Assembly: GCF_041260665.1 (NCBI RefSeq)
Contig: NZ_JBGCCT010000037.1
Location: 1 to 64,000, forward strand
Origin: Catenulispora sp. GP43
GTDB taxonomy: Bacteria; Actinomycetota; Actinomycetes; Streptomycetales; Catenulisporaceae
Direction of reading: 5' to 3'
DNA: 64,000 bases
Shown here: piece by piece, positions 1 to 10,900 of the stretch
Layout of the letters: each line of letters begins with the position of its first letter
Numbering within the stretch: position 1 is the stretch's first letter
The notes under the pieces: generated by a model
What the model was told of the DNA's origin: nothing
The model's database searches: none
The model's input: the letters and a program-made list of their open reading frames with translations, nothing else
Program-made: the position numbers and the translations under genes

Positions 1-270
1 CACCACGCAGCCGCCAGCCTGTCGGGCGGTTCAGCCGAACGCCACACCATCGAGCAAACCCATACCGGACATCACAGTACGTCCCGCCCTCTCAGACCAT
101 CACGCGCACCCAACGGGGCACCGACAAGAGCGCAATAGCCGATCAGGCCTCTACGTACCCGTCCCCTATCTCAGACGGGCCGACCGACTGAACGGCCGAT
201 ACCGCTATCAGCAACGCTACGACCCTGCGGCCACTGGGGAACGAGCGCCACGAGTGTGGGGAGCCCGTGC

Positions 271-1661
271 GGGTCTGTCAAAGCAACGGTGTAATGGGTT
301 TGATGTTGGGGTTACTGCCGTCCGGCTGACAGGCGGCCGTCGAAGGTCATGTCGAACGCGTTCAGCGCGGGTTTCCAGCGCCTGCTCCAGCGGGCTCGGC
401 CCTGGCCGGTCGGGTCCAGGCTCATGATGGCCATGTATACGCACTTGAGCGCGGCCTGCTCGTTCGGGAAGTGGCCGCGGGCCTTGACTGCCCGGCGTAT
501 CCGGGCGTTGACCGACTCGATGGCGTTGGTCGAGCAGATGATGGTCCGGATCTCGGCGTCGAAGGATAGGAACGGTACGAACTCCGCCCAGGCGTTCTCC
601 CACAACCGGATGATCGCCGGGTACTTCGCGCCCAGGTCTCGGCGAACTCCAGGAACCGTTCAGTCGCGGCGGCCTCGGTCGGGGCGGTGTAGACCAGCTT
701 GAGGTCTTTGGCGATCTGCGCCCAGTGCCGGCGGCCGGCGTAGCGGAAGCTGCCCCGCAGCAGGTGGATGACGCAGGTCTGGGAGATGGCCTGCGGCCAG
801 ACCTGCCCGATGGCATCCGGCAGGCCTTTGAGGCCGTCGCAGACGACCATGCACACGTCGTCGATGCCGCGGTTCTTCAGCTCGGTGAGGACCTGCAGCC
901 AGTGCTTGGCGCCTTCGCCGCCGTCGCCGGCCCACAGGCCCAGGATTTCGCGTTCGCCGGCGGCGGTGACGGCCAGGGCCACATAGATCGGCCGGTTGGC
1001 GACCTTCCCGTCCCGGATCTTGACGTGGATCGCGTCAATGAAGATCACCGGGTAGACGCGGTCCAGCGGGCGGTTCTGCCACTCGGCCATGCCGTCCAGC
1101 ACCTTGCCGGTGATGGTGGAGATCGTCTGCCGGGACACCTCGGCGCCGTAGACGTCGGCCAGATGCGCCTGCACCTCGCCGGTGGTCAGGCCCTTCGCGG
1201 ACAGCGAGATCACCAGGTCGTCGACCCCGGACAGCCGCCGCTGCCGCTTCGCCACGATCTTCGGCTCGAACGAGCCGTCACGATCCCGTGGCACGTCGAC
1301 CTCGACCGGCCCGACCTCGGTCAGGACGGTCTTGGATCGGGAGCCGTTGCGGGAGTTCCCGCCGTTCTTCCCGGCCGGGTCATGCTTGTCATAGCCCAGA
1401 TGATCGGTGATCTCGCCTTCCAGGGCCGACTCCAACAACCGCTTGGTCAGCTGCGCCAGCAGCCCGCCCTCGCCGGCCAACTGCAACCCGGAGGACCGGG
1501 CCTGATCCACCAGCCGGTCCAGCAACTGGGCGTCGATCGCATCGGTTGTCACCGCCGGCGGCTCGGAGTCCTCGAACTCCACCGCATCCACGGGTCCTGC
1601 TATGAGGTCAGTCATCGGTGCCACTTTCAAGATCAAGTTACACCGTTCAATCTACAGACCC
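271..1661 (-). mobile_element. IS256-family insertion sequence with readable ends
   Basis: The element is bounded by 24-bp imperfect inverted repeats at 271-294 and 1638-1661. Both begin gggtctgt and end aacggtgtaa, with six differing bases between. It encloses one transposase gene on the minus strand. No 8-9 bp target duplication is visible next to the ends, so it is an old insertion or has been rearranged. Bases 1-270 to the left hold nothing I can recognise. Confidence 0.85.
312..1615 (-). pseudogene. IS256-family (mutator-type) transposase, frameshifted
   Basis: This is a DDE transposase of the IS256/MULE type. The first part (start MTDLIAG at 1615) reads in one frame to about 634 and contains the first catalytic Asp in FIDAIHVKIRDG and the second in VCDGLKGLPDAI. 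The C-terminal part continues in another frame from about 628 to 312 and holds the catalytic Glu in STNAIESVNARIRR. Loss of one G after the codon for Trp in FAETW explains the frame change. Joined, the two parts would give a protein of about 434 residues, normal for the family. As it stands the enzyme lacks its third catalytic residue and is inactive unless the frame is corrected. Confidence 0.88.
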
Positions 1662-1904
1662 TCACTTGACTGACACGCGATGTCAGCGGGTGCGGAATCC
1701 CCCGGCATGCACACGACGCAGCAGGGGCCGACAGGGAGGCCGGTTACCTAATGATCGATTAGGTATCTTTGCGGATGTCATTAATCCGCGATGGATGGAA
1801 GTGTTGGCGTACGGCGCTGAGGCGAGCTCCGCCGTTTCCGCAATCCTGCTGACGCTGTGCCGGACAAGTGTCCTACGTGGCTTGACGAAAATGAGGTATC
1901 GACA

Positions 1905-2426
1905 ATGGGCCTGCGCGATCGACTCATCGCCAAAGCGATGACGAATCTGCCCGACCACCGCAGTGCACTGGTTGAGGCCCTCGGGCCGGACGATGAACTG
2001 CTGGGATTCACCTTTGGCACGCCCGTCGCGTTCGAGACCGGATCCGGCACCGGTTTCGGCACCGCCCGCCTGACCGGACTCGTCATCAACAAGGTCTCCG
2101 AACAGGTGTCCAAGGCGCGTCATATCAGCGGTGACAGCGGGAGCATCGCACGGACGCTGCCGCGCGACGCGGCCAGCCGTGCGCTGGTCATCAGCGACAG
2201 GGGCCTGTCGATCTGGGACTTCGGGCCGACTTCGCAGACGTTCCCCCCGTCCCGACAGGTCGCGGTCGCGCGGCAGGACATCAGCTCCATCAGCAGGACC
2301 GGGCAGAGCCGCGGCGGGTACGTGAAGATTCGCGTGGTCTTCTCCGACGAGTCGTTCTTCGACTATCGGGCTGCGGAGCACGCCCTGTATGCGGAATTCT
2401 GGCCCGCGGTCGACTCCTTCGCGTAA
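1905..2426 (+). CDS. hypothetical protein, about 173 residues
   Basis: I do not recognise the family. The start at ATG 1905 (MGLRDRLIAK) is chosen because gaggt lies 7-11 bases upstream; an ATG 48 bases earlier has no such site. The protein has no signal peptide or membrane segment. The central part alternates beta-like segments (LLGFTFGTPVAFETGSG, ALVISDRGLSIWDFG, DISSISRTGQSRGGYVKIRV) and ends YAEFWPAVDSFA. The spacing of short beta segments and one final helix resembles small bacterial PH-like or YokE-type domains, but this is only a fold guess. The gene converges on the LuxR regulator downstream. Codon use is high-GC like the neighbours. Confidence 0.7.
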   Translation: MGLRDRLIAKAMTNLPDHRSALVEALGPDDELLGFTFGTPVAFETGSGTGFGTARLTGLVINKVSEQVSKARHISGDSGSIARTLPRDAASRALVISDRGLSIWDFGPTSQTFPPSRQVAVARQDISSISRTGQSRGGYVKIRVVFSDESFFDYRAAEHALYAEFWPAVDSFA

Positions 2427-2428
2427 AC

Positions 2429-2453
2429 ACTCGATCCCACACTCACATCGAGT
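2429..2453. terminator. possible bidirectional hairpin between convergent genes
   Basis: ACTCGAT and ATCGAGT form a 7-bp stem with an 11-base loop between the stops of two convergent genes. There is no T tract, so a terminator role is only suggested by position. Confidence 0.35.
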
Positions 2454-2480
2454 CGGCTCCGCGTCGAAGGGATGGTTCGA

Positions 2481-5429
2481 TCATTCCGAGCCACCATCGT
2501 CGGCTCCGAGAAGGAGGCGGGTGAGGGCTGTGCGGGAGGAGACGTTGAGTTTGCGGTAGATCCTCGCGAGGTGGGCGTCCACAGTGCGTTTGCTGAGGAA
2601 CAGTTGTTCCGCGACGTCCCGGCTGCGCTTGCCGGCGGTGACCAGTTCCGCGATCTGGCGCTCCCGGTCGGTGAGCAGGGCCGTGATGTCGGGCCCTGGG
2701 GATTCCGCGGCCGTGCCGTCGAAGGTGACGCTCGCTGCCAGCAGGTCTTGTGCCGCTACGGCTTCCTCACGTACTCGCACCGCACCGTGAATGTCGGCCA
2801 GGTTCACCGCTGAGGCCAGCCAGTTGGCGGCGGTCGCTGATCCGTGCGCGCTCTCGGCTGAGTGCGCACCCACGACGAGCGTCCAGGCATGGTGGATCGG
2901 CCTGCCGCCTCGCCGGAACCCGTGCGCGGCCTGCTCGAAAAGTTTCGCCGCCATGGCGTGTTCGCCTTCGGCCATGTGCAGGATGGCTTGGGCGCGGTCG
3001 ACATGCGCTCGCTGGACGGCGAGCCCGAGTCGCTCGGCGGCGGAGTCGCCGTCACGGGCCCAGCGCTGGGCCGCGTCGGTGTCGCCGGTGAGCAGTGCGG
3101 CCGTCGACAGCATGGCCAGCAGCATCGGGTGGAAGTTGGGCTGGAACAAGTGCAGGTCCTCACCGCCGCCTCCCTCGAGCAGGGCCTCGGTGCAGCCGGG
3201 GGCGTCTCCGCTGATGAGCCGCACCATGGCCAGTTGCATGGCTGCGGACCCTGCCCACCAGCCCGGCTGGGCGGTGCGTGCACTCTCCTCGGCGAGTGCG
3301 ACGACCGCGGCGGAGTCGTGCCGGCTCCGCGTCCAGATCATCGCGCCGACCCTCATCGCTTTGCTCATGCTGATCGCGTCGTCCACACCGGTGGCGCGGG
3401 CGACACGTTCCGCCTCCAGCGCCCTCTGTTCGGCCTCGCTCAGCCGGCCGGCCTCCTGGTCGATGTAGGACAGGCCCAGCAGGCAGTGCGGCAGGGCCTG
3501 CTGGGGGCCTCCGGCCTGTGCGAGGGTCAGACCGCGGCGGAAGTGCCGTGACGCGGCGGGGTACTGTTCGGTGAACAGCTCGGTGCAGCCGAGCATGGCC
3601 AAAAGCTCGGGGGTTCGTGCGGCGGCCGAGTCCGGCAGCCCGTCGACGAGTTGGGCGCTGTCGACGAGGGCGGGTATCACGGCCGCCGTGTCACCGAGGT
3701 AGCTGTCGCCGAACGCGGACAGGACGCGCACAGATGCGACGGACGTCGCGTCGCCCTGTCCGCGGGTGCCTGCCCCGCCCCCTGTCGTGGTGGCACTCAC
3801 GACTTCGCGCACCAGCGTGCGTGCTTCACGGTAGGTACCCCAGAACACATGCAGGAACCCGTATTCGAAGGCAAGTTCGGCGGCTGCGGCGGGCAGCGGT
3901 CGCGGCAGCGTGTGCAGGGCGATTCGCGCGGATGCCTCGGCTTCGGCGAATCGGCCGAGTTGGCGTTCGGTGGCCGCGCGGACGGCGTAGGCATTCAACC
4001 GCAGGTCCTCGGCCAGATACGTGTGGTCGCGCAGGACTTCGTGGGCCATGGTCCGGGCAGCCTCGAGCCTTCCGGCAGCGCTCAGGGCGCGGGAGCATTC
4101 GAGCATCAAGGTGGCCCGCTCGGCAGTCGGGCGGTCGCCACTCGGCAGGTTCTCCAGGGCCAGACGCAGCCAGCGGACCGCAGTCGCCGGAGCGTCCGGG
4201 AGGACCTCCGTCGCGCCCCGGGTCAGTAGGTTGACGGCAACCGAAGCGTCCGTGCCGACGAGGTGCTCAGCATGCCGTGCCAGCTGCACGGCGGAGGCCC
4301 CGCGGGCCGCGAACAGGTCCAGCGCCCGCTGGTGCGCGGCCAGAAGGACGGATATCGCCGCGCGTTCGTGGGCGATGTGGCGCAGCAGCGGGTGCCGGAA
4401 GGCGAAGCGCCCGTTCGAGGCGAGGGGACGTACCACGTCGGCCCGCACGAGGTCGCTCAGCGCGTCGAGGATCTGGCCGAGGTTGCGCCCCGAGGTCTCG
4501 GCGACGTCCTCCGGTCGGAACGGGTCGCCGAGCACCGCAGCCGTGTGCGCTGCGGCCGACACGTCCGGCGTCAGGGCGTCTAGCTCCGCCGTCATCGCCA
4601 CGGCCTCTCGAAGCAGTCCGTCCGTATCGGATCCGGGGCGGTCGGGCCAGTGCTCAGGCTCCCAACCCCCGGCTACCAGGACGCGCAGATGGCGCGGGTT
4701 GCCTCCGGACGCGGCGCGCAGCTGCTCCGCGAACTCCGGAGAGTCAAGTGGCCCACGGTGGGCAGAGCTGTCGGCCGGTGTCGCACGTTGGCGCGTCGGG
4801 CCGGTGTACGGGATCGTGGCGCTGTCCTCGGATGTACGCCAGTGGTCAAGCAGAACGGCCACCGTTTCGGCGTCCAACGGCTGCGGTTCGATGCGGATCA
4901 CGCTTCCAGTCCGCGAACCATGCTCCAGCGCCTCCAGCAGCATAGAGTCGGTCCGCCGCGGCTGGTGTGCCAGAGCTAGCACCAACGGCCCGGGCGCGAG
5001 GGTCCGGACCAGGCGTGCGGCGAGTTGCGACGAGGCCTCGTCGCACAAGTGGACGTCGTCCAACAGCAGCATCCCCCCTACGCCGTCCGCGGCCCAGCCC
5101 GCCATCCGGGTGCGGATCTCGCGGAAAACCGCTTCATCGCTCACTGACTGATCGGGGTGCGGCCAGTCACCCGCGGCTTCGCGGAACGCTTGGTACGGAA
5201 TGGCGCTCCCGCGTATAGCGTGGGCCCGGGCCACCTGAACTCCGCGCCGCTGGGCCATCTCCGCCAGCATGTTCATCAAGCGCGTCTTGCCGATCCCCGG
5301 ATCACCGGCGATCTCCACCACGGTGCCGCGCCCTGAGCCCAGCTCCTCCAACACCCCGACGAGCCGGGCGGTCTCGGTATCCCGTCCGACCAGTGGACCT
5401 TCGGTCCCTTGCGAAGCTGCGACGAACAT
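2481..5429 (-). CDS. LuxR-family ATP-binding (LAL/MalT-type) transcriptional regulator
   Basis: A 982-residue regulator. The start is ATG 5429 (MFVAASQG), with ggagggg about 7 bases upstream; longer in-frame extensions look non-coding. Domains in order: an AAA/STAND ATPase near residues 15-330, with Walker A GDPGIGKT at about 43-50 and Walker B MLLLDDVH at about 125; a long helical TPR-like region (about 400-900); and a C-terminal LuxR-type helix-turn-helix (LTDRERQIAELVTAG ... RDVAEQLFLSKRTVDAH) ending a few residues before the stop. Family members bind ATP and an effector through the repeats and activate transcription of catabolic or secondary-metabolic genes. The target cannot be read here. 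It stands alone, with an Lrp remnant and IS debris upstream. Confidence 0.92.
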   Translation of the reverse strand: MFVAASQGTEGPLVGRDTETARLVGVLEELGSGRGTVVEIAGDPGIGKTRLMNMLAEMAQRRGVQVARAHAIRGSAIPYQAFREAAGDWPHPDQSVSDEAVFREIRTRMAGWAADGVGGMLLLDDVHLCDEASSQLAARLVRTLAPGPLVLALAHQPRRTDSMLLEALEHGSRTGSVIRIEPQPLDAETVAVLLDHWRTSEDSATIPYTGPTRQRATPADSSAHRGPLDSPEFAEQLRAASGGNPRHLRVLVAGGWEPEHWPDRPGSDTDGLLREAVAMTAELDALTPDVSAAAHTAAVLGDPFRPEDVAETSGRNLGQILDALSDLVRADVVRPLASNGRFAFRHPLLRHIAHERAAISVLLAAHQRALDLFAARGASAVQLARHAEHLVGTDASVAVNLLTRGATEVLPDAPATAVRWLRLALENLPSGDRPTAERATLMLECSRALSAAGRLEAARTMAHEVLRDHTYLAEDLRLNAYAVRAATERQLGRFAEAEASARIALHTLPRPLPAAAAELAFEYGFLHVFWGTYREARTLVREVVSATTTGGGAGTRGQGDATSVASVRVLSAFGDSYLGDTAAVIPALVDSAQLVDGLPDSAAARTPELLAMLGCTELFTEQYPAASRHFRRGLTLAQAGGPQQALPHCLLGLSYIDQEAGRLSEAEQRALEAERVARATGVDDAISMSKAMRVGAMIWTRSRHDSAAVVALAEESARTAQPGWWAGSAAMQLAMVRLISGDAPGCTEALLEGGGGEDLHLFQPNFHPMLLAMLSTAALLTGDTDAAQRWARDGDSAAERLGLAVQRAHVDRAQAILHMAEGEHAMAAKLFEQAAHGFRRGGRPIHHAWTLVVGAHSAESAHGSATAANWLASAVNLADIHGAVRVREEAVAAQDLLAASVTFDGTAAESPGPDITALLTDRERQIAELVTAGKRSRDVAEQLFLSKRTVDAHLARIYRKLNVSSRTALTRLLLGADDGGSE

Positions 5430-5653
5430 GCGGGCCCCTCCAAACTGCGCTGTGAGAAGTCGTACTCCACGGCAGATGGATCTTGCCAGCTCACACGCAT
5501 CCAGTCCGTAGACGTTCGGTGTTCTGGCGGCCCGGAGGCTGCGACGGTTGAAGTGTACTCGGCATATGTAAGCAGGAACGCGGCTTAGGCTTAAGCTTCT
5601 TAAGCGCAACGTGAAATTGACTTCCGATTCGGACCCTCGCGGTCGGCGAGCGG

Positions 5654-5818
5654 TCAGTCCGGCGCATCCCAGGTGAAGCGGTGGACGTGGATGCCGAAGT
5701 AGGGGAACGACTCCACCTCCCGCACACCGGGGATCGCCCGGACGCGGTCGTTGATCAGCGCGGACGACTCGTCCATTGTGTGGCACACAAATACAGCCCA
5801 TGGACCTTGAGAAGCTCC
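5654..5818 (-). pseudogene. Lrp/AsnC-type ligand-binding domain fragment
   Basis: A short minus-strand frame reads GPWAVFVCHTMDES, then ALINDRVRAIPGVREVESF and ends HRFTWDAPD before a TGA at 5654-5656. This matches the second half of the RAM (effector-binding) domain of Lrp/AsnC regulators, including the MDE.S.LINDRVR.IPGVR pattern. There is no DNA-binding part and no credible start, and the upstream sequence runs into the end of an insertion sequence, so this is a 5'-truncated remnant. Confidence 0.55.
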
Positions 5819-5898
5819 ACCTTCGCAACGTCGGCGGCATTGGGCATATAGGACAGTAGCGTTTTCACGAGAGTTTCAATGCGCGACCAACCTTGTGC

Positions 5899-7129
5899 GT
5901 GCCGAAAATATCGTCCGCGCTGGTCAAGAGCGGTTGGTCCGTCGCTTCGTAGCGGCAAGTGATCAGCCGGTTTTCGGTGCAGCGCCAACCCAGGATGGCG
6001 ATAATGGTTGGTCGTGCTGGTCCGGTTCGCATATCTGGCGGTGTCGAATACGTTCGCTGCGTTGCGTCTACTTCCGATGAGCAGCCGGGAAAAGGACGCG
6101 GAGATCTTGGCGCTGCGACACCGTGCTCCGGGTCTTGCAGCGCCAATTGGGCAGCGAACGGGTCCGATTGAAACGCGCTGATCGGGCGTTGCTGGCGGCA
6201 TTGCTCGGCACGCAGAACCTTACGCCAGCTACAGCTGATAGTGAGTCCGGACACCGTCCTGCGCTGGCATCGCGATCTACTCAACCGGCGTCGTGCGGCT
6301 CGCAGCAGGCCCAAGCGTCCCGGGCATCCGCGGACTGTGGCCTCGATCCGGCGGCTGGTGCTGCGTTTGGCACGCGAGAACGGCACGTGGGGCGACCGGC
6401 GTATCCACGGCGAGCTGGCATTGCTGGGCGTCACGGTCGCCGCCTCCACCGTGTGGGAGATCCTCAAGGACGCCGGCGTCGACCCGTCGCCGGATCGGTC
6501 CGCAACAAGTTGGGCGGCGTTCCTGCGCGGCCAGGCCGAGACAATCCTGGCTTGCGACTTCATCAAGACGGTCACGCTGCGTGGGCAGCGCCAGTACATC
6601 CTGGCCGTCATCAAACACGCTACCCGTAGGATCCGCATTCTCGGCACCACGGCGCACCCCACGGCTTCGTGGGTCGCCCAGGCGGCCCGGAACCTGGTGA
6701 TGGACCTGGAGGACGCCGGATGTTCGATCAAGTATCTGATTCGTGACCGTGACGGGAAGTTCTGCGCCGCATTCGACGAGGTACTGGCTGATGCCGACAT
6801 TCAGGTCGTGCTCAGCCGGGTTCGGGCGCCGCGGATGAACGCAGTGATGGAGCGCTGGGTGGGTACCTGCCGACGCGAACTGCCGGACCGGATGCTGATC
6901 TGAAACCAGACCCACCTGCTGCATGCGCTGCGCGAATTCGAGAGCTACTACAACCTGCATCGGCCACACCGGTCGCTGGACCAGAGCGCGCCACTGCAGC
7001 CCGCGCCCGAACCGATCACCGGCAGCGCCGACATCGTCGACCTGAACGTCCGAAGACGCGACCGACTCGGCGGCATCCTGCGCGAGTACGAGCACGCAGC
7101 CTGACCTGCATGGATGAAATATTCGGCAC
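5899..7129 (+). mobile_element. rve-type insertion sequence, copy 1 (decayed)
   Basis: The ends are related inverted repeats: gtgccgaaaatatc... at 5899 and its counterpart ending ...atattcggcac at 7129 (gtgccgaatattt on the other strand), followed inward by GGTCA-containing sequence. The same terminal pattern recurs at the intron-bearing copy (18121-21545). It contains one broken transposase gene. Confidence 0.65.
6014..7104 (+). pseudogene. integrase-core (rve) transposase, broken by frameshifts and a stop
   Basis: The N-terminal part starts with GTG 6014 (VLVRFAYLAVSNTFAAL) and reads to LALRH near 6118. A frame change follows into VLQRQLGSERVRLKRAD, and a second change near 6220 enters the main frame SPDTVLRWHRDLL. 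The main frame carries the rve core: ACDFIKTV (first Asp), LIRDRDGKF (second Asp) and RMNAVMERWVGT (Glu). A TGA at 6901-6903 replaces the Trp codon of LIWNQ seen in the sister copy, and reading continues beyond it to REYEHAA and the TGA at 7102-7104. With two frameshifts and a nonsense codon, this copy is dead. Confidence 0.85.
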
Positions 7130-7131
7130 CC

Positions 7132-7485
7132 ACAGCGTCCTTCGGCGCCGCGTTCGACGCGGTGTTCGACGCCGCCGGCATCGAGGTCATCCGGACTGGG
7201 GTCCGGGCACCGCGCCAGAACTCGATTATGGAGCGGTGGTTCCGAAGCCTTCGCGTGGAGCTCACCGACCGCACCCTCATCTGGAACCTGCCCCACCTGA
7301 TGCGCCTGCTCCGCGAGTACGAGCAGCACTACAACACGCACCGCCCGCACCGCCCGCACCGCGCACTCCGCCATGCCGCACCACAGCAGCCGCTGCCGGA
7401 CAACATGATCGACCTCGACGCGCTACGTGTCCGGCGACGAGATCGAGCCGGAGGCGTGATCCACGAATACGAGCAGGTCGCATAG
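7132..7485 (+). pseudogene. C-terminal fragment of a second rve transposase
   Basis: From about 7132 the frame reads SFGAAFDAVFDAAGIEVI and continues through RAPRQNSIMERWFRSL (the catalytic Glu region) to RRRDRAGGVIHEYEQVA and a TAG. The N-terminal two thirds, with both catalytic Asp residues, are missing; the fragment begins exactly where the preceding insertion sequence ends. It is closest to the fragment at 41950-42460, which has the same C-terminal wording and the same ataggtt.tcggcac end after the stop. Confidence 0.8.
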
Positions 7486-7664
7486 GTTTTCGGCACTCTC
7501 AAGTGTCCGGGAAGGCGCCGGTGGCCACCGGCGAGCCCCAAGCGCTCAGCCAATCGGAGACGTAGATCTGGTACTTCCCGATCCGCAGGCCGCAGTGGCC
7601 GAGCCGAGGTCGGCGGCGACTGCGGCCGCGCTGATCAAGCTGACGGACAGGAAGGCGCGACGAG

Positions 7665-7833
7665 GTGGCGAACACATGCATGCATCCGCCGTTGATGGTC
7701 AGCGCGCCGTTGATGTGGGTCCACTTCTGGGCGGCGGTGTGTTTGCAAGCCGCCAGAACGGCCTGGTTGCCGTCGGCGCTGAGTCGTTGAGATCGTCGCC
7801 GCACTCACCGAAGCGGGCAGGTATTCGGATCAT
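7665..7833 (-). pseudogene. ricin-B-type lectin (beta-trefoil) fragment
   Basis: On the minus strand, pieces read CGDDLNDS, then DGNQAVLAACKHTAAQKWT and NGALTINGGCM. These carry the spaced C, Q.W and GGCM features of ricin-B carbohydrate-binding repeats found at the end of secreted glycosidases. The frame runs on into unrelated sequence. A signal-peptide-like string (RAFLSVSLISAAAVAADLG) lies in another frame downstream, near 7650-7580. I read this as debris of one or two secreted proteins. Nothing else is evident between 7486 and 7936. Confidence 0.4.
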
Positions 7834-7936
7834 GATGAAGTCCCTGCGCTGAGGACTGGCCACAAGGGCGGGACGAGTTCTGACGATCCCGTCCCGCCCC
7901 TGATCAGGGTGTTTCAGCGGGCTGGTTTGGCAGCGA

Positions 7937-10900
7937 TCACGAGCCGACGCCCATAGCGAAGACGTGTATCGACGGGTTCTGCGGCAGTTGCACACCGGAG
8001 ACTGTCTTGCCCGGGGTCAGCGGCACGCTGTTGTAGTAGACGTTGTATTGGTTGCCTTGATTGGCCGGTCCGGACTGCGTGTTGCGATAGGTAGTGGTGA
8101 TGACGGGCTGCGCGCCGAACTGCGTCGGTGTGTCGCTGAGCCAGTTCGGGAAGCCGAGGCTGCTGGTCGAGGTGGTGCCGTCGGTGTAGTAGACGGTGAC
8201 GGGGCCTGAGGATCCGCCGATGTCGGCTCCGAGGAAGGCCAGGGACGCGCCGGTGCCGGAGACGGGGATGATCTGGCCGTCGGCGATGGTGTTGTCGTTG
8301 GCTCCGGCGGCTGCGCTCGGCCAGGTGAAGGACGTCTGGTTGTAGGTCAGTGTCGCACCGGAGTTCACTCCGGCCGCGGACAGTGCCTGCTTGGAGTAGC
8401 TGTTTCCGTAGCCGTCGAAGTCGCCTGGGGATGGCGTCGAGTCGTCGCTGACGCCCACGTTGTCGAACGTCGCGGCCAAGCTGGGGAACGCGACCGGCAG
8501 CGCCAGCGTGGCCTCGGAATCACCGGGACTGCTGGGGTAGGACACCGACACCGAACTGGTCTGGTCACCGGTGCCGGCGTTCGCGGGGACATTCGCGATC
8601 CACGAAGCGGTCGCGGTGGCACCGGCGGCGATCGCACCGACGGTCGCGGTCGTGGCGGGGGTCGTCCAGCCGGAGGGCAACTTGAGTGTCGCGGTGACCC
8701 CGGTCATCGTGGTCGCGCCGGGATTCGTCACAGAGGCGGTCATCGTGGCCGACCCGCCCTGAGTCACGTAGCCGCTGCCCGCTGTCAAAGCCACCGAGGG
8801 TGCGACACCCACGGTTCCCGTCGTGAAAGTTCCGCTGGCGTCGGCGACTCCGGGACCGCCCTTGCCGGTGATGGTGAAAGTCGCGTTCTTCGAGGACTTC
8901 GGGACACCGGTGATGCCGCCGGTGTCGGGGTTGAGCGTCAGGCCCGCGGGCAGCGAGCCGCGCGTGACGGCATAGCGGACCGTTTCGGGGCTGTTGGTGG
9001 CCACCCACGCCTCATAGAGCTTGCCCGCGACCACCGCGGGCAGACCGGTTGCGGTGAACGCCGGGGTCGGAGCAGTGACGGCCTGCGCGGAACCGACGGG
9101 GTTGCCGGATCCGTCGAGCTGCTGCAGCGACCACACCCGGCCGGGGGTGATGACGCTCAAGTGCCAGTGCGTCGCCTGGTTCCGCATCTGTGCGCGCTCA
9201 TCGGCGGTGAACGCACCGAGGTTGCGGGCGGTCTCCCACTGCTTGGCGGCGTCGAGCAGTGCTGAGGTCTGAGATCCGGAGTTCAGGGCGGACACCGAGG
9301 TCTGGAATCCGGCTCCTGCGTTGAGGCCGGCGCCGCGAGCCAGGTCGTCCTCCACCGTCTGCAGGCTGTCGTTCAAGGAGATCCAGCCAAGCATGCCGGG
9401 AAGGTAGTTGGCCTGGTAGTAGGCGTTGTTGATGAACACCTGGTTCATGCTGGTCGAGCCGACCTCGCCCCAGCTGGCCCGGGACAGGCCGTCCCAGACG
9501 TTGGAGCCCATGCGGCTGGTCTCGGAGATGAACCCGTCATGCGAGCTCTGCTGGCGGTAGGTACCGTTGACCAGGCTAGCCATGCCGTACGGTCCCCAGC
9601 CGGCCTGCGAGGCCGACTCCAGGCCGTCGAACGACATCGCCCTGACACCGGTGGTGTTCCACATGTCGGCGAAGCGGGAGGCGATGGCGTTGATGATATT
9701 CAGGTCGCCCAAGGCCCCGCCGTACTCGTTCTCCAGGACGCGAGACGCCGTTGCCCCGCTGGCGTGGTCGGCGGCCTTGGAACCCCAGCCGCCACGGCCC
9801 AGGCCCGTGACCACGCACTGCCCGTTGACCATGCTGGAGGAGGCATAGCTGAAGAACTCGTTGTCGACCAGCAGCATCCTGCCCGCGACGCCATCGGCCA
9901 GCGGCGCGCAACTGGTGAGATACGCGGTGGTACTCCCGGCACTCAGGCTCTGCACCAGAGTGGCAGACAGACCGCGTCCCAGATCGGCACTCGGAACCGG
10001 TGTGACGTAGGGGTCGTTGAGGTCGACGAAGTCCGACAGCGTGTGTGTCCCCACTTGTACGCCGTCCGCGTTCGCCTTGCTGACCAGAGCCTTGGCCGCG
10101 CTATCGCTGCCACCGAATGCGCTGTCGAACTGGTAATGGCCGGCGGACTGCCAGGGGCCCTCGGCGTTCGGCAGCGAGTAGACCACGTTGATCCCGGCCG
10201 CCTTGGCGTACGCGGCCGCCTGGTCCACGTTGCCGGTGTTCAAGTCGGACAGGACCAGGAACGACTGGGACGTGGCCTGTGCGGTCTTCTGCCATTGTCC
10301 GTTGATCGTCGGGTACGGCAGCCCTTGGTTGGCCGCTACCGCCGACAGCACAGTGGGTGCCATGTCAGGGGTGGTGCCGAACAGCGCGATGCTCGACCCG
10401 ACGACCGAGCCCTGGTTCCCCGGCAACGGCCCCTCCGGAGTCGGGTAGTTGGGGCCGCCGTTGTAGCTGGCCTGGCGGTAGCGCTGCTTGGTGTAGTCGA
10501 AGGTGAAGGCACGCAGCAGCGTCCCCCAGGGCGTGCGAGCCCCCACGCTCCACTCCTCCAGCCCGTTGGGCGAGACCTGGAGGTTGGACGGGTCGGAGGC
10601 GACCTCGTTCTGCCAGCCGATGGGGGTGTTCACCTCCTCGCGCGGCCAGCCGCCCTCGGTGCCGTCGGTGAGCGGTTTCATCCCGACCGCGAAGCCGTTG
10701 TCGCGTACGATGCCGACGGCTTCGCCGAGCGTTTGGGTGATGGTGGTCGGAAGCGGGCCCCACAGCAAGGTCTGCAGGTCACCGCCGCTTGGCGCGACGG
10801 CCTTGGTGACGGTCAAGGTGGAGTAGGTCGTCTTGTTCTGGACGGCGACGTCGATCTCGAGGCCGCCGGTGCCGGTGAAGCGGAGCGTGTTGTTCGCGCG